Both the position numbers and the translations under genes were made by a program. From positions 13,252,303 to 13,316,302 of the forward strand of contig NC_087075.1 of assembly GCF_026151205.1 (NCBI RefSeq): DNA of 64,000 nucleotides. The letters run 5' to 3'. Positions 45,562-55,000 of this stretch are shown here, one piece after another. Source of the DNA: Bolinopsis microptera. Lineage: Eukaryota; Ctenophora; Tentaculata; Lobata; Bolinopsidae. Position 1 is the stretch's first letter. Every line of letters begins with the position of its first letter. The notes beneath the pieces were generated by a model. It was not told the DNA's origin and ran no database searches. It saw only the letters and a list, made by a program, of their open reading frames with translations.

Positions 45562-48450
45562 CTAAGATGCTAAAACACTTTGAGTATATCAGAAAATGGT
45601 GAATAGAATTATCTTCAATTGATCGCCAGTAGGAAAACGTAAACATCAATATCATGAATTTTAGAATGTGAGTCATCATCACGTGATCACACCCGGAGGG
45701 TGTGGTCACGTGATCACGCCCCAGAGTGTGGTCGCAGCTTGTCGAAAACGTTTGATCGAATGCAAATTACGACGAAGTCTATCGCCTGTAGTAACAACTA
45801 CAGTCTACCTTGAAAACTATTCTTAACAACTTTACCCAGTAACGGCTCAACACAAGAAAACGACTTGTTATAAAATTGAAATCGCAATCTGAATTGGTTT
45901 AAGACCTCCATAATTATCCCCAATCCATTTTACAAGTTTTGACTAATCAATAACTTTCGACCATTCTTTTTCTATTAATGGGCACACAGTCTTTCAACTG
46001 TTTAAACTGTTACTACCCACGCAATACGAAGGAAAATTCACAAACAAAAAGTTTGTAAAGCTTATAACTACTGAATGCTTGTGTCTTTCTAAAAACTAAA
46101 CAATTCTGTAAAGTCTACATAAGGAATAAACAAATAGCGGCTGTCACCAAGCTTCAAGGTCAACAAACAAGTTCATTAATTTAAAACAAAAAAGTTCATT
46201 TTCTCATTAATTTAAAACTTGAGGATTAAAAGAAGAGTGATATTTAACGGTGAATAACCAATCAGCTTTTTTAGGATAAAGTACGACTGTCAGTGTCACT
46301 GTGCATTGGCCACTTCAAATGTGCTTACTATAATGCAACAATACAGTCAAATTATCTTGCCGTGTCGAGGAACGAACAAATTAACGGAACAGATTTAAAC
46401 AAAAAAGGCCGAGTGTAGATTGTGAAGTGAACACCGCACGTGCGCGCGGCGTAAGGAGGCTACTAACGCGTGAGCAGAGAATCGAGCGAGTAGCAGCCCT
46501 CAGGGGTCAATATTATAGCTATCGTAAAATTGGTACGTCCGAAAAAAGTCTTTGTTCAATCATGGCAATTTCTTTCTTACTTTTAATATTGTAAGTACTC
46601 AACCGCGGTTCCAATATCACTGGATGTGTTCGCTTGCTCACATCACATATACATAGATACAATCAAAAGAACATTCACATCGTTATTAATGGACTAAATA
46701 TCAAATTTGCGATAGAAAAGATAAGCAACAAGAAGCTCCCTCGTACTATCTGAGAAAGTGCCATGAATTTCATCAGCACAGTGTGTGATAATATGAGACA
46801 TGACGTAACTGAGCGATCTAGTCGTAAGCAGTAATTGATCAAATGTATGGATATCAGTCCCTGAAAACACAAGTGAACTTCAGAGTGAAGCGGTTTATTT
46901 CAAAGTGAAGCGTCTCTTAGCTGCTATAAACTTATAAACCTGCCGACAACTTCACTGATCAAACATTATAACACTGCTATTAAGTATTAACATTTGTTTG
47001 CTTCATTAATAAATCACCGACCCTGAAACCACAAAAGATTCATTCAAACAGACTCAAACCTGACACGATGTTTAGAAAACCACACCGACAGCAGTTTTAA
47101 AAGAAGATTTGTAATTCAAATGAGACCACTGCAGATGACAAGTGGTTTGCATTCAAAACAATTGGAAGTACTTTAAAAACAACTGCTGGAGCTGGACAAT
47201 AGTTGATTTAGAGAAAATGTCTCTTTGCTTGTTTACAATTCTTAAAGTACACAATGGCGCTGAGCTTGACTAATCAGAGCACGTAGTTGACCTGTTCGAC
47301 CAACCAGTTCCCGAGTACGATAAGATATCGTTTCATCAACCACATACTCTTTTTGTGGACAATACTTTTTAACAGTAGCTGATTCACTGTGACAATGTTT
47401 AGAGATAAAGTTCACATTACAAAATCGTGGAGACTCGAAACAAATCTATCGGTTGAGAGAGATTACAAGAATAACAATGATCAGCTGTTTATAGTGCTAG
47501 TTGGACAGAATCAGCATTCAGTTATCTGCGGGGACCTCAGGCTTTTTCTGCTTATAAACATTGAAGCTGCGGCGGAGTGACAGGCTGAGCAGTGAGCTGT
47601 CCAGTAAGCATTTAGTTTATAGTTCTAGTATAATTTATAGTTTGTTCAATTTCAGAAGAAATTAATAGAAATCTGTTGCAGTTGCACAGGGTACTGCACT
47701 GATAAGAATTTAGAATAAGCTATTTAAGGTATCGTCCACAGTTGATAGAGTGGTTGAGGTTTTAAAAGCTCTTTAATTTAAACACGAGAGCTATGTTTGA
47801 ATTGGGGGAAGGGGTCTATAAACAATAAAAGTGAGTGACGAAAATTTGGCTGTCGTAATGACATAATATGAATAATGTTTTAATAATATGAGGACGAACA
47901 CTTATTATAGCCTTGATAGTCTCGGCCACAACAAGCAAACATTCTTGGAGCCCTCCCAGTCCTATTTTATAGTACTGCTGATAATGAGATATAGATTATT
48001 GGGGACGAAATAAGAGTCTCCATGACTCACTGTAAAACAAAATACACCATGTATTGTCGACGTTTTGGCAACATGCCTTTGCTGTACACGAAACGTTGAG
48101 ATTATACTCTTTACCATTGATGAAACACACAATTGATAAAACTAATCTGTTCAAATAAAATATAACTAGCAATAACATGAAGTGCCTTTAAATCTATTTA
48201 TAGATTGTGTCCAATTAAAATATAGCAAGCAAGCAACAACGTGCTGATGTTTCCACTTTCCATCCATTTGTCACATTGGTCACTTTTGATCAAAGTATGG
48301 ATGGAGCTAACGTCAATGAAACCACCGTCAATGAAACCAACAACATCAGCTGTTTTTAGTTTTAAATTGAAAATTCGACAGTTCTTATGTCTACTTTTGA
48401 ATGTAAGATGAATAATTGATTATTGATGACATTTTAACGTGTAATGGTAA
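45562..48450. other. Non-coding, with one possible plus-strand leader exon
   Basis: Mostly AT-rich without recognised genes. Around 45680-45712 two CACGTGATCAC sites form a hairpin (TCACGTGATCACACCC / GGGTGTGGTCACGTGA). The 46562 leader-like exon is listed separately. Confidence 0.35.
46562..46590 (+). CDS. Possible signal-peptide first exon
   Basis: ATG GCA ATT TCT... encodes MAISFLLLI with a perfect donor TT|GTAAGT, phase 2. It looks like a leader exon, but I could not find a phase-compatible second exon nearby, so this may be chance. Confidence 0.25.
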
Positions 48451-50772
48451 GAAATTAGAAATTAGAAATTAGAAATTAGAAAGATCATTACAAAATTACA
48501 TGTGTCAGATCCCAATCAGTTAAATGAAAGTTATTCAACCAAACAATAAAAAGAACATAATATCTTAAATAAATAATTAAAAGGTTTGAAAGTGTGCACG
48601 AAATAAGGATACTAAGTCATAGCTTACTTTTAGGAAATCTTTCACGAAATAGATTATAAACAAAATTTCTGGTCTCCAAAATGTAATTCTCATGAAATAA
48701 TTTACTGAATTGACTATTTGTGAGTATGTTGTGAAGGTCTGTGCTGTTTCTTTGTCTGATCTCCTTGTAGACAGGACATTCTTTAAGCAAATGGACTTCG
48801 TCTTCTTTAATGATGTCACTAAACGGGAGCTCATTCAGGAGGTCTATGGTGATTCTGTCTGAACTGCAGCAGAAGTGGCAAGCTCTGTAGAAGATGCTTG
48901 AGTTTTTCCAGCCATATCGCCCCGTCTCGATATTAAGTTTGTGGGAGCTTGTCCTCAGCCATGTGGTACATCGGGTTTTCTTGTGATTGGGTAGAGACAG
49001 GTATGGTTCTAATCCAAAGCTGCTTTTGACTTCGTTGTAGAATGTAAGCTTTTTGTTTTCAAGTCGAGCTTTTTCCCACTTTTCTTGGAACCAATTTCTC
49101 ATTCTACTCCGAACGAGTTGGCTGTTCGGCATGGGAACATTCTTCGAGACAATTGTTCGTTTAATTGCTCCTGGGTCAAATGCGTCGGTCAGCGCTCTCG
49201 ATGTTCGGAACCAGGTCAGCTCTAGGTTTCTTTGCTCTACAAAAGCATGGCGAACAATCTGTGGTGAGTTTTTTCTGTCAAGGAGGACGAGCCTGTTGTG
49301 GAAGTCAAGAAAGAGCTTACTCAGTTGTATTCCAAGGGGATATCTTCCTGTGTCTCCCCATATCGGGATATTTGAAGTTCTCTTGTTGACCCCAGTCGTC
49401 CATTTTAGCAGCGAGAGATGCAGGCGCTCGATGCTGTCGTTCGCTAGTTGACTGAGTGTGTCTTTGTCAGACTGTGTTTTCTTCTGGCAGATGTTGCTGA
49501 GAATGTTGGTATAGGGGAGCCACACCTGACTACCGTATGATACGACAGGAAGTATAAGGGCATCGAAGAGTTTGAGCACAGCCTCTTTAGAAATTGAGGA
49601 AAGATCAACCGTCTTTTTCAGGGAGAAGTATGCTCGAAGTCCTTTGATCCTGAGCTGCTCTTGGTTAAGCTTCATACTGCCACATATTGTGAAATGAGTA
49701 CCTAGGTAGCAGTAGCTTTTGACCGAGGGGATTACAATACTTCTGCCGTAGGTAAATGTTTTACTCTCGAGTAACTGCCTTCCTGAGGGATTGAAGATGA
49801 TGACCACAGTTTTCTTAATGTTAACAATCAATCCCCAGTTAGTGCAAAATATGTGGAGTTGGTCAATCATTAGCTGAAGACTGACCTTGTTAAGGGCTAG
49901 CAGGACCAGATCGTCCGCCCAAAGCAGGTGAGTAATCTGTTGGTTGTTGAGTTGGGGACTTTCCACTCCGGTCAGGGTGTTAATCTGGAGGGAAAGTTCA
50001 TAGATATAGCATTTGAAGAGTTCTGGGCTCAAGGGGTGGCCCTGTTCCGTTCCTGCATTAACGTCAAAACAAGCCGAGAGCTTTTTAACCATTTTAAGCC
50101 TTGCTTTTGAGTTTCTGTACATGTATTGGAGGCAATCAAAAAACCGCCCCTGCATACCAAGCTTATTTAATTTGTACAATAGTGCTTCTCTTGATACCGT
50201 GTCGAACGCTTTCTGAAAGTCTACAAAACAGCTGTAGATTCTTTTCCGTTGGACTTTTACATATTTTTCAATACAGGTGTTAAGTGTGAAAATATGATCA
50301 GAGGTTTGTGCCCCCTTGCAAAATCCTCTCTGGTTCTGTGATTCGGGGCAATGTACAGCTCTGAATTCGAGAAGTCGACTGAGCAAAATATTTGAAAATA
50401 ACTTGCCCAGATTGCTGCCCACGGCGATTGCTCGATAGTTATCCGGGTCATGTGGACAACCTTTTTTGTGGAGAGGGGTAACGATAGTGGTGTTCCAAGG
50501 GTATACACCAAACTTAAGACATTCATTAAAGAGTTTTTGAATGAGTTTCACAACTTCGTCCGTCGATGTTTTGAGGAACTCATTAAGAATTAAGTCGATA
50601 CCCGCTGCCTTTCCATTTTGTAAGCATTTGATGCCTTTCTTCATTTCTTCCTGGTCGATATCTCTGGTAATGTTTGTTGGGTGAATATTCCAGCGATAGC
50701 ATTATTCCGGCGCTATAACAACGCAATTTAAAATCTTTTATAACATTTATAAATTCTCCCTTATCAAGCAAC
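48451..50772 (-). mobile_element. 5'-truncated non-LTR retrotransposon (LINE)
   Basis: It contains the reverse-transcriptase ORF 48617-50644. The 3' end carries a short tandem tail (TTCTAAT units on the minus strand, 48451-48482), as in CR1/L2-like LINEs that end in microsatellites. ATGGTAA flanks both proposed ends (48444-48450 and 50773-50779), a possible 7-bp target duplication. No upstream ORF1 or endonuclease is present. Confidence 0.8.
48617..50644 (-). CDS. LINE reverse transcriptase, 675 codons, 5'-incomplete
   Basis: RNA-directed DNA polymerase of a non-LTR retrotransposon. Visible motifs are GKAAGIDLILNEFLK (residues ~12-26), NYRAIAVGSNLGKLFSN (~70-86), a QRGFCKGAQTSDH block, the FVDFQKAFDTVSRE palm motif, GTEQGHPLSPELF and the catalytic LLWADDLVLLA (YADD box). 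A C-terminal Cys-His cluster (CHFCCS...HLLKECP) follows. The ORF is uninterrupted to TGA at 48617, so the insertion is young, but the frame only extends about 17 codons upstream of the first Met before a stop and there is no endonuclease, so it is truncated rather than autonomous. Confidence 0.92.
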   Translation of the reverse strand: MKKGIKCLQNGKAAGIDLILNEFLKTSTDEVVKLIQKLFNECLKFGVYPWNTTIVTPLHKKGCPHDPDNYRAIAVGSNLGKLFSNILLSRLLEFRAVHCPESQNQRGFCKGAQTSDHIFTLNTCIEKYVKVQRKRIYSCFVDFQKAFDTVSREALLYKLNKLGMQGRFFDCLQYMYRNSKARLKMVKKLSACFDVNAGTEQGHPLSPELFKCYIYELSLQINTLTGVESPQLNNQQITHLLWADDLVLLALNKVSLQLMIDQLHIFCTNWGLIVNIKKTVVIIFNPSGRQLLESKTFTYGRSIVIPSVKSYCYLGTHFTICGSMKLNQEQLRIKGLRAYFSLKKTVDLSSISKEAVLKLFDALILPVVSYGSQVWLPYTNILSNICQKKTQSDKDTLSQLANDSIERLHLSLLKWTTGVNKRTSNIPIWGDTGRYPLGIQLSKLFLDFHNRLVLLDRKNSPQIVRHAFVEQRNLELTWFRTSRALTDAFDPGAIKRTIVSKNVPMPNSQLVRSRMRNWFQEKWEKARLENKKLTFYNEVKSSFGLEPYLSLPNHKKTRCTTWLRTSSHKLNIETGRYGWKNSSIFYRACHFCCSSDRITIDLLNELPFSDIIKEDEVHLLKECPVYKEIRQRNSTDLHNILTNSQFSKLFHENYILETRNFVYNLFRERFPKSKL

Positions 50773-51192
50773 ATGGTAATTTATCTCATGCACATATAAT
50801 TATGGTTAATGTTCATAAGCTAAAGTAGTTATTATTTCCAGTCATGATGAATATTCCGATGGACATGACCCGGCTGTTTACTAAAAAGCGTATCGTGATG
50901 CGTTTTATAACTGTGAAATTTCGGTCGGGGAAATTTAGTCTTCAAAACCTGAAAATGGAAAATGAGATGGGAAAATTTGGTTTTCCATTTTGTCGGTGAT
51001 TTTGACTTCCAATACCTCAATTTGGTCTAATACCATCATCTCTCACACTATGTGTTTTTTAAAGGAGAGACATGATCGCCGACAAAAATATAAATCAATT
51101 TTTAACTGGGTTGGGTCAGAAGTCTAATCATGCAGCTCACTGGAATAAGGCAGTAAGGTAGTACGTTTTCGTGAAAAGTAAGGGTGAGATGT

Positions 51193-51264
51193 GCCGAGAG
51201 CGGGAATTGAACCCACGACCTCCCGATGAACGCTCGGATGCTATAACCACTAAGCTATCTCGCC
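51193..51264 (-). tRNA. tRNA-like sequence (SINE head or tRNA pseudogene), copy 1
   Basis: 72 nt fold as a tRNA: acceptor GGCGAGA/TCTCGGC with one mismatch at 2:71, D arm GCTTAGTGGTTATAGC with an A box, anticodon stem TCCGA/TCGGG, T arm GTGGG-TTCAATT-CCCGC with a B box. The anticodon loop GCGTTCA has C instead of the invariant U33; the nominal anticodon is GTT (Asn). Together with its place in a repeated element, this argues for a pol III promoter head rather than a functional tRNA. Confidence 0.6.
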
Positions 51265-51610
51265 ACAAATCAGTCCGAACAATTCACTACTTGTACTACA
51301 GATTACATGCCTTATCAGTTGCTGTATTACACACAAGTGTGTAACACACAATTTATACAGACTCTCGACTAAGGATCGTTGCAGATATAACCATTAGGTT
51401 AAGTGGGGGAGGAAACTCGGTCGCACCCGTATTTCAGGGCCTAGCACCCGTATTTCAGGGCCCAGCATTTAAGCATTTAAGCAGCCAAGATTCATAGAGC
51501 AACATTCTGGTACATATATTTAACTGGGTTGGGTCAGAAGTCTAATCATGCAGCTCACTGGAATAAGGCAGTAAGGTAGTACGTTTTCGTGAAAAGTAAG
51601 GGTGAGATGT

Positions 51611-51682
51611 GCCGAGAGCGGGAATTGAACCCACGACCTCCCGATGAACGCTCGGATGCTATAACCACTAAGCTATCTCGCC
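51611..51682 (-). tRNA. tRNA-like sequence, copy 2
   Basis: Identical to copy 1 by eye, 418 bp further right in the same orientation, inside the second unit of the composite. Confidence 0.6.
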
Positions 51683-52144
51683 ACAAATCAGTCCGAACAA
51701 TTCACTACTTGTACTACAGATTACATGCCTTATCAGTTGCTGTATTACACACAAGTGTGTAACACACAAGTGTGTAGCACACAAGTGTGTAATACACATA
51801 AATCAATTTTAGTACCATTCATCAAGTTTTCTCAATTGACTGAGTCTGAGCTCTGCAAGGGGAGGCTAAATACGATCTCGCTGGTGCACCCATGCTTCAA
51901 TGTATTGAAGCCTTTTGGATCATTTAGTGGAAACAATAAAACATTACAACTTGAAGATCAAAGAAAACAAAGGAATATAAATCGTTCCGGCTGTGGTTAA
52001 ATACAAATTCGTCATTTCATCACTTTCAGTTTCTCTCTGCAAGTTTCTACTCGGTAAACTGAAACACCTTGCAACCGGGATAGGCTCCTGCCTCGTTTCA
52101 TTATTTTCAGTTTGGTTACAAATCTCTGCTTAAAACTCAGGAGA

Positions 52145-53314
52145 ATGTCTCATCTAAAAATAATAACCACCCTCTTGAAGATAACTATCGCGCTGATAAT
52201 ATTTCCTGGTTCAAATAGCACTTATAGCTGTTACTTCCACTTCGCTGTTGTAAATTCGGAACCCATCCAAAAGTTCTCCCTACCTCCAGGGAACCAATGT
52301 TCGGACTACTGTAAAGTTCTGGAGGATTGCCAAACCCTCACCATCTCCCTGGACAAACTCTCGGACTGTTCATTGTACAAGGAAAGAATGGGTGAACTTG
52401 ATTACCATACTGACTTAGAGTCGTTAGCTGTAATCCTAGATAAAAGATGTCTTTTTAGAAGTGTTACTCGGGACTCAGAGGAGACCATGAAGATGAGCCA
52501 GGAGACGGGACTGGTTATCCAGAGTGCGGATACAGGACAGTGCGTGGAGGTGGACATCACAGGATATGAGGGTCTCAACATGAAAGGGCCCATGGCATAC
52601 CCACTGGTTTGGAGCTCAGCATGTGACCAAACCTGGGAGTTGAGGTCTGTTACGACCGACGGACAGCCAAATTACTTTGGTTGCAAGAAAACGACAGTTC
52701 AGCTTAAGAACACCGATATGTGCATCGCACTGCTCTCCTGGGTTGAGTTGTTGACGTCTAAAGCATTCCTCCAAACTTGTAAAAGTGCGGAGGAAAAAGA
52801 GGAGCAAATACTGTTGCTCTGTCCCGCACTGGAGACTATAGAAAGGGACGGGATGTGGTCCCTGATGCAGTATCTTCCCCGATATAACTCCATCACTCTA
52901 GGATCTCATGTTTTCAGCTCCATCAATGACACCAGAACCCTAGACTGGATCCGACTCTATACTCTAAATGAACAGAAAGTTCTTAGTAAAGTTACTTGTA
53001 AGGATGTAAAAGCTGAAAATGGGAGAGCCCTGCTGGATGTGTCAGTCCCAGTATTCCTCCCTGGAGAGAGCATCACGGTGGAATGTGATGAGGGTTTTGG
53101 AGTGAGGGGTGACAACGAAACTTATGACAACAGTTATATCACCACCTGCTCCGAGCACATGGCTCTGGATCTGTGCTCTCCTCTACCTAAGAAAAGGGAA
53201 CAAATATGCTCTCACCTGGAGGATCTTGACAAGAGTAGGAGTAGTGACAGTGACAGGGATCGTGGAACATTCTTGTTGGTTTTTGTAGAGCTTATCCTAT
53301 TTTTAGATCATTGA
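52145..53314 (+). CDS. Secreted, probably GPI-anchored multidomain protein, 389 aa
   Basis: The ATG at 52145 opens MSHLKIITTLLKITIALIIF, a signal peptide; the open frame upstream has no other ATG. A TTATTTTCAG acceptor-like site at 52110 allows an upstream exon. After the leader comes a Cys-rich PAN/apple-like segment (CSDYCKVLEDCQT...C). A beta-trefoil-like stretch follows (GLVIQSADTGQCVEV...CDQTWEL...LKNTDMCIAL, with a QxW-type motif), then a Sushi/CCP-like stretch (VPVFLPGESITVECDEGFGV...TTC). The C-terminus is Ser/Asp-rich followed by FLLVFVELILFL just before the stop, as in GPI-anchor signals. Domain calls are by pattern only; ligand unknown. It converges on the GPCR gene. Confidence 0.75.
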   Translation: MSHLKIITTLLKITIALIIFPGSNSTYSCYFHFAVVNSEPIQKFSLPPGNQCSDYCKVLEDCQTLTISLDKLSDCSLYKERMGELDYHTDLESLAVILDKRCLFRSVTRDSEETMKMSQETGLVIQSADTGQCVEVDITGYEGLNMKGPMAYPLVWSSACDQTWELRSVTTDGQPNYFGCKKTTVQLKNTDMCIALLSWVELLTSKAFLQTCKSAEEKEEQILLLCPALETIERDGMWSLMQYLPRYNSITLGSHVFSSINDTRTLDWIRLYTLNEQKVLSKVTCKDVKAENGRALLDVSVPVFLPGESITVECDEGFGVRGDNETYDNSYITTCSEHMALDLCSPLPKKREQICSHLEDLDKSRSSDSDRDRGTFLLVFVELILFLDH

Positions 53315-53498
53315 TTGTTTATAAGTTTTGGACATGTGGAGATGTCTACTTTAAGTATGATAATCTTAGATCGGACACGCTTTTTACATTTAACTTAAAC
53401 ACACATATTATTTGGAATGCAGTTTTTATAACTTTCAAAATTATCCGGTGCTTTCTTTTTTGTAAAGTACCCTGACATCAAACAAATGTAAATGATAA

Positions 53499-53850
53499 TA
53501 ATTTGAATGACCTTCTGCAAATGCAAAATGATACCGAGAATGAAATTGGTCGCTCGCTTTTCCCATTCATTTACAATTGTGATCGATTAAGAAGAACTAC
53601 CCGAAGGCAGCTGTACTTGGCAATAACGATTCAATAAACATCAGATAATTTAACACTAACTATACCGCCCTTATCCCGAATTACTAGGTATCGACCCGAA
53701 AGCAACCCAAAAAGATTTTTACAGCATTTGATTGATATAATTTATCGACAATTATTACAATTCGTAAGCTGTGTATAAATGGGAAAAGCGAGCGACCGAT
53801 TTCTTTCTCGGTATCATTTTGCATTTGCAGACGGTCATTCAAATTAATAT
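53499..53850. repeat. ~75-bp inverted repeat between convergent genes
   Basis: Left arm about 53499-53572 and right arm about 53777-53850 are near-identical in inverted orientation, sharing TTTGAATGACC, CTGCAAATGCAAAATGATAC and GGTCGCTCGCTTTTCCCAT. The ~200-bp spacer holds an AATAAA at 53636 that may be the plus gene's polyadenylation signal. It may be a MITE or a 3'-UTR hairpin shared by both transcripts. Confidence 0.85.
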
Positions 53851-53945
53851 CTTTTGATTTTATTTGGGAAAGAGAGACACTGGCAGCGGTACACTCTACC
53901 CAATTATGGGTTTTGGTCAAATTGAACAATAAATTAAAACTAAAA

Positions 53946-54965
53946 TCACCGTAAACCCAACTCAAATTCCTCCGTATTCACATTAAATCTATTGGTACTC
54001 GGAGAGGAGGTCAACACCCGATACAATCTTAACCTCTCACTTTCACTTCTCTGTAACCCTCTTAGTTTGCTCCAGCCATTTCTCACAAGACTATTAGTAA
54101 ACTCTTTGAATGTAGGGTTGTTAAGGTAGTACACGATAGGATTAAACCAACAAGTGGTGTAAAGAAGGGAGAACGCACCACGTACCACCCAATCCTTAAC
54201 AGGAATATAAAACGCTACAGACAGCACCAGGGTGTAAGGAATAAACGCAATAAGGAACTGAAAAGTCACCCCCAGAACAACCACAATGTTCCGTTTATTA
54301 ACAGAAGTTTGGGTCTTCTTAAAGGCTATGATAACAAGTGCAGTGTTAGTGATAATGAGGATGGTACCAGGGATGATGATGTAGATGATAAACCTGATTA
54401 CCACAACCAGGAACACTTCGTTTGTCAGCCGACACACAGACGCCAAACTGTTGAAGTGGAGTGTAGCAGTGAAGTTGTTGAAGAGGAGACCAAGGAATGG
54501 GTTAATGGTAGCTAGAGTTATAACGGTTACTAGCCACAATCCCTTCACTTTGTTTGACATATGTTCCAGAGATCTCAGAGGGTAGCTTACCCTGTATAGT
54601 TTGTTAATATTCAACCCGACTATAAGAAGAATGTTAGCAATGAAAGGAATTCTGCTGATAAACGCGATCACGATACAAGCAAAGTCTCCGAATATCCACT
54701 GGTTTCCCGTGAAGTTAACAGCAGTAACCGGCACCACCATCACCACTGTGGAGAGTATATCCGTGATTCCCAACTTATTGATAAACCACAGTGACATCTC
54801 ATCAATCCTGATAGCGTTGTACTTGTGTGTTACATAAAGCACATAACCATTACCAGATATCCCAGCTATTCCACAGAATATAAGCCAGGTGTTGATGATG
54901 ATCTGGTCTGCTAGGTTTCGGGAGCTGTCGGGGATGTTGAGCGTGTGGTTCAGGATCAGTTGCAT
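53946..54965 (-). CDS. Class A (rhodopsin-like) G-protein-coupled receptor, 339 aa
   Basis: Intronless. Seven hydrophobic segments are present. TM1 has GN (GISGNGYVLYV, ~37-47), TM2 has a D in NKLGITDILS, the first loop has QWIFGDFAC with the conserved TM3 Cys, and the second loop has a Cys (ASVCRL). TM6 has FIPYTLVL with the conserved Pro, and TM7 has NPIVYY (canonical NPxxY) followed by helix 8 (NPTFKEF). The TM3 DRY motif is replaced by N-K-L (NINKLYRVSYPLR), so the arginine is lysine. N-glycosylation sites are near the start (NHT) and in the first loop (NFT). The ligand cannot be inferred. It lies just left of the inverted duplication. Confidence 0.93.
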   Translation of the reverse strand: MQLILNHTLNIPDSSRNLADQIIINTWLIFCGIAGISGNGYVLYVTHKYNAIRIDEMSLWFINKLGITDILSTVVMVVPVTAVNFTGNQWIFGDFACIVIAFISRIPFIANILLIVGLNINKLYRVSYPLRSLEHMSNKVKGLWLVTVITLATINPFLGLLFNNFTATLHFNSLASVCRLTNEVFLVVVIRFIIYIIIPGTILIITNTALVIIAFKKTQTSVNKRNIVVVLGVTFQFLIAFIPYTLVLSVAFYIPVKDWVVRGAFSLLYTTCWFNPIVYYLNNPTFKEFTNSLVRNGWSKLRGLQRSESERLRLYRVLTSSPSTNRFNVNTEEFELGLR

Positions 54966-55000
54966 CTTTTGCTGGGAGAGACAGTGAAGCTGTCAAATAG

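Larger units (their letters stand above)
51103..51797 (-). mobile_element. Dimeric tRNA-SINE-like composite with 13-bp TSD
   Basis: Two direct copies of a ~250-bp sequence (51103-51350 and 51521-51770, offset 418) are separated by ~170 bp. The whole is bounded by a perfect 13-base duplication ATAAATCAATTTT (51090-51102 and 51798-51810). Each copy has an internal tRNA-like head on the minus strand, then a ~80-base body and an end CCCAACCCAGTTAA. The long TSD fits LINE-mediated retroposition of one dimeric RNA. Short CACACAAGTGTGT palindromes mark the right end. Confidence 0.8.

Noticed and set aside
47389-47580. Second exon for the leader exon at 46562
   Set aside because: The phase from 46590 into the only nearby acceptor gives an immediate stop.
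51193-51682. Two functional tRNA-Asn genes
   Set aside because: C at position 33, an acceptor mismatch, and the position inside a retroposed repeat argue for SINE heads or pseudogenes.
54309-54837. Plus-strand ORFs over the GPCR
   Set aside because: Shadows of the minus-strand receptor coding sequence.
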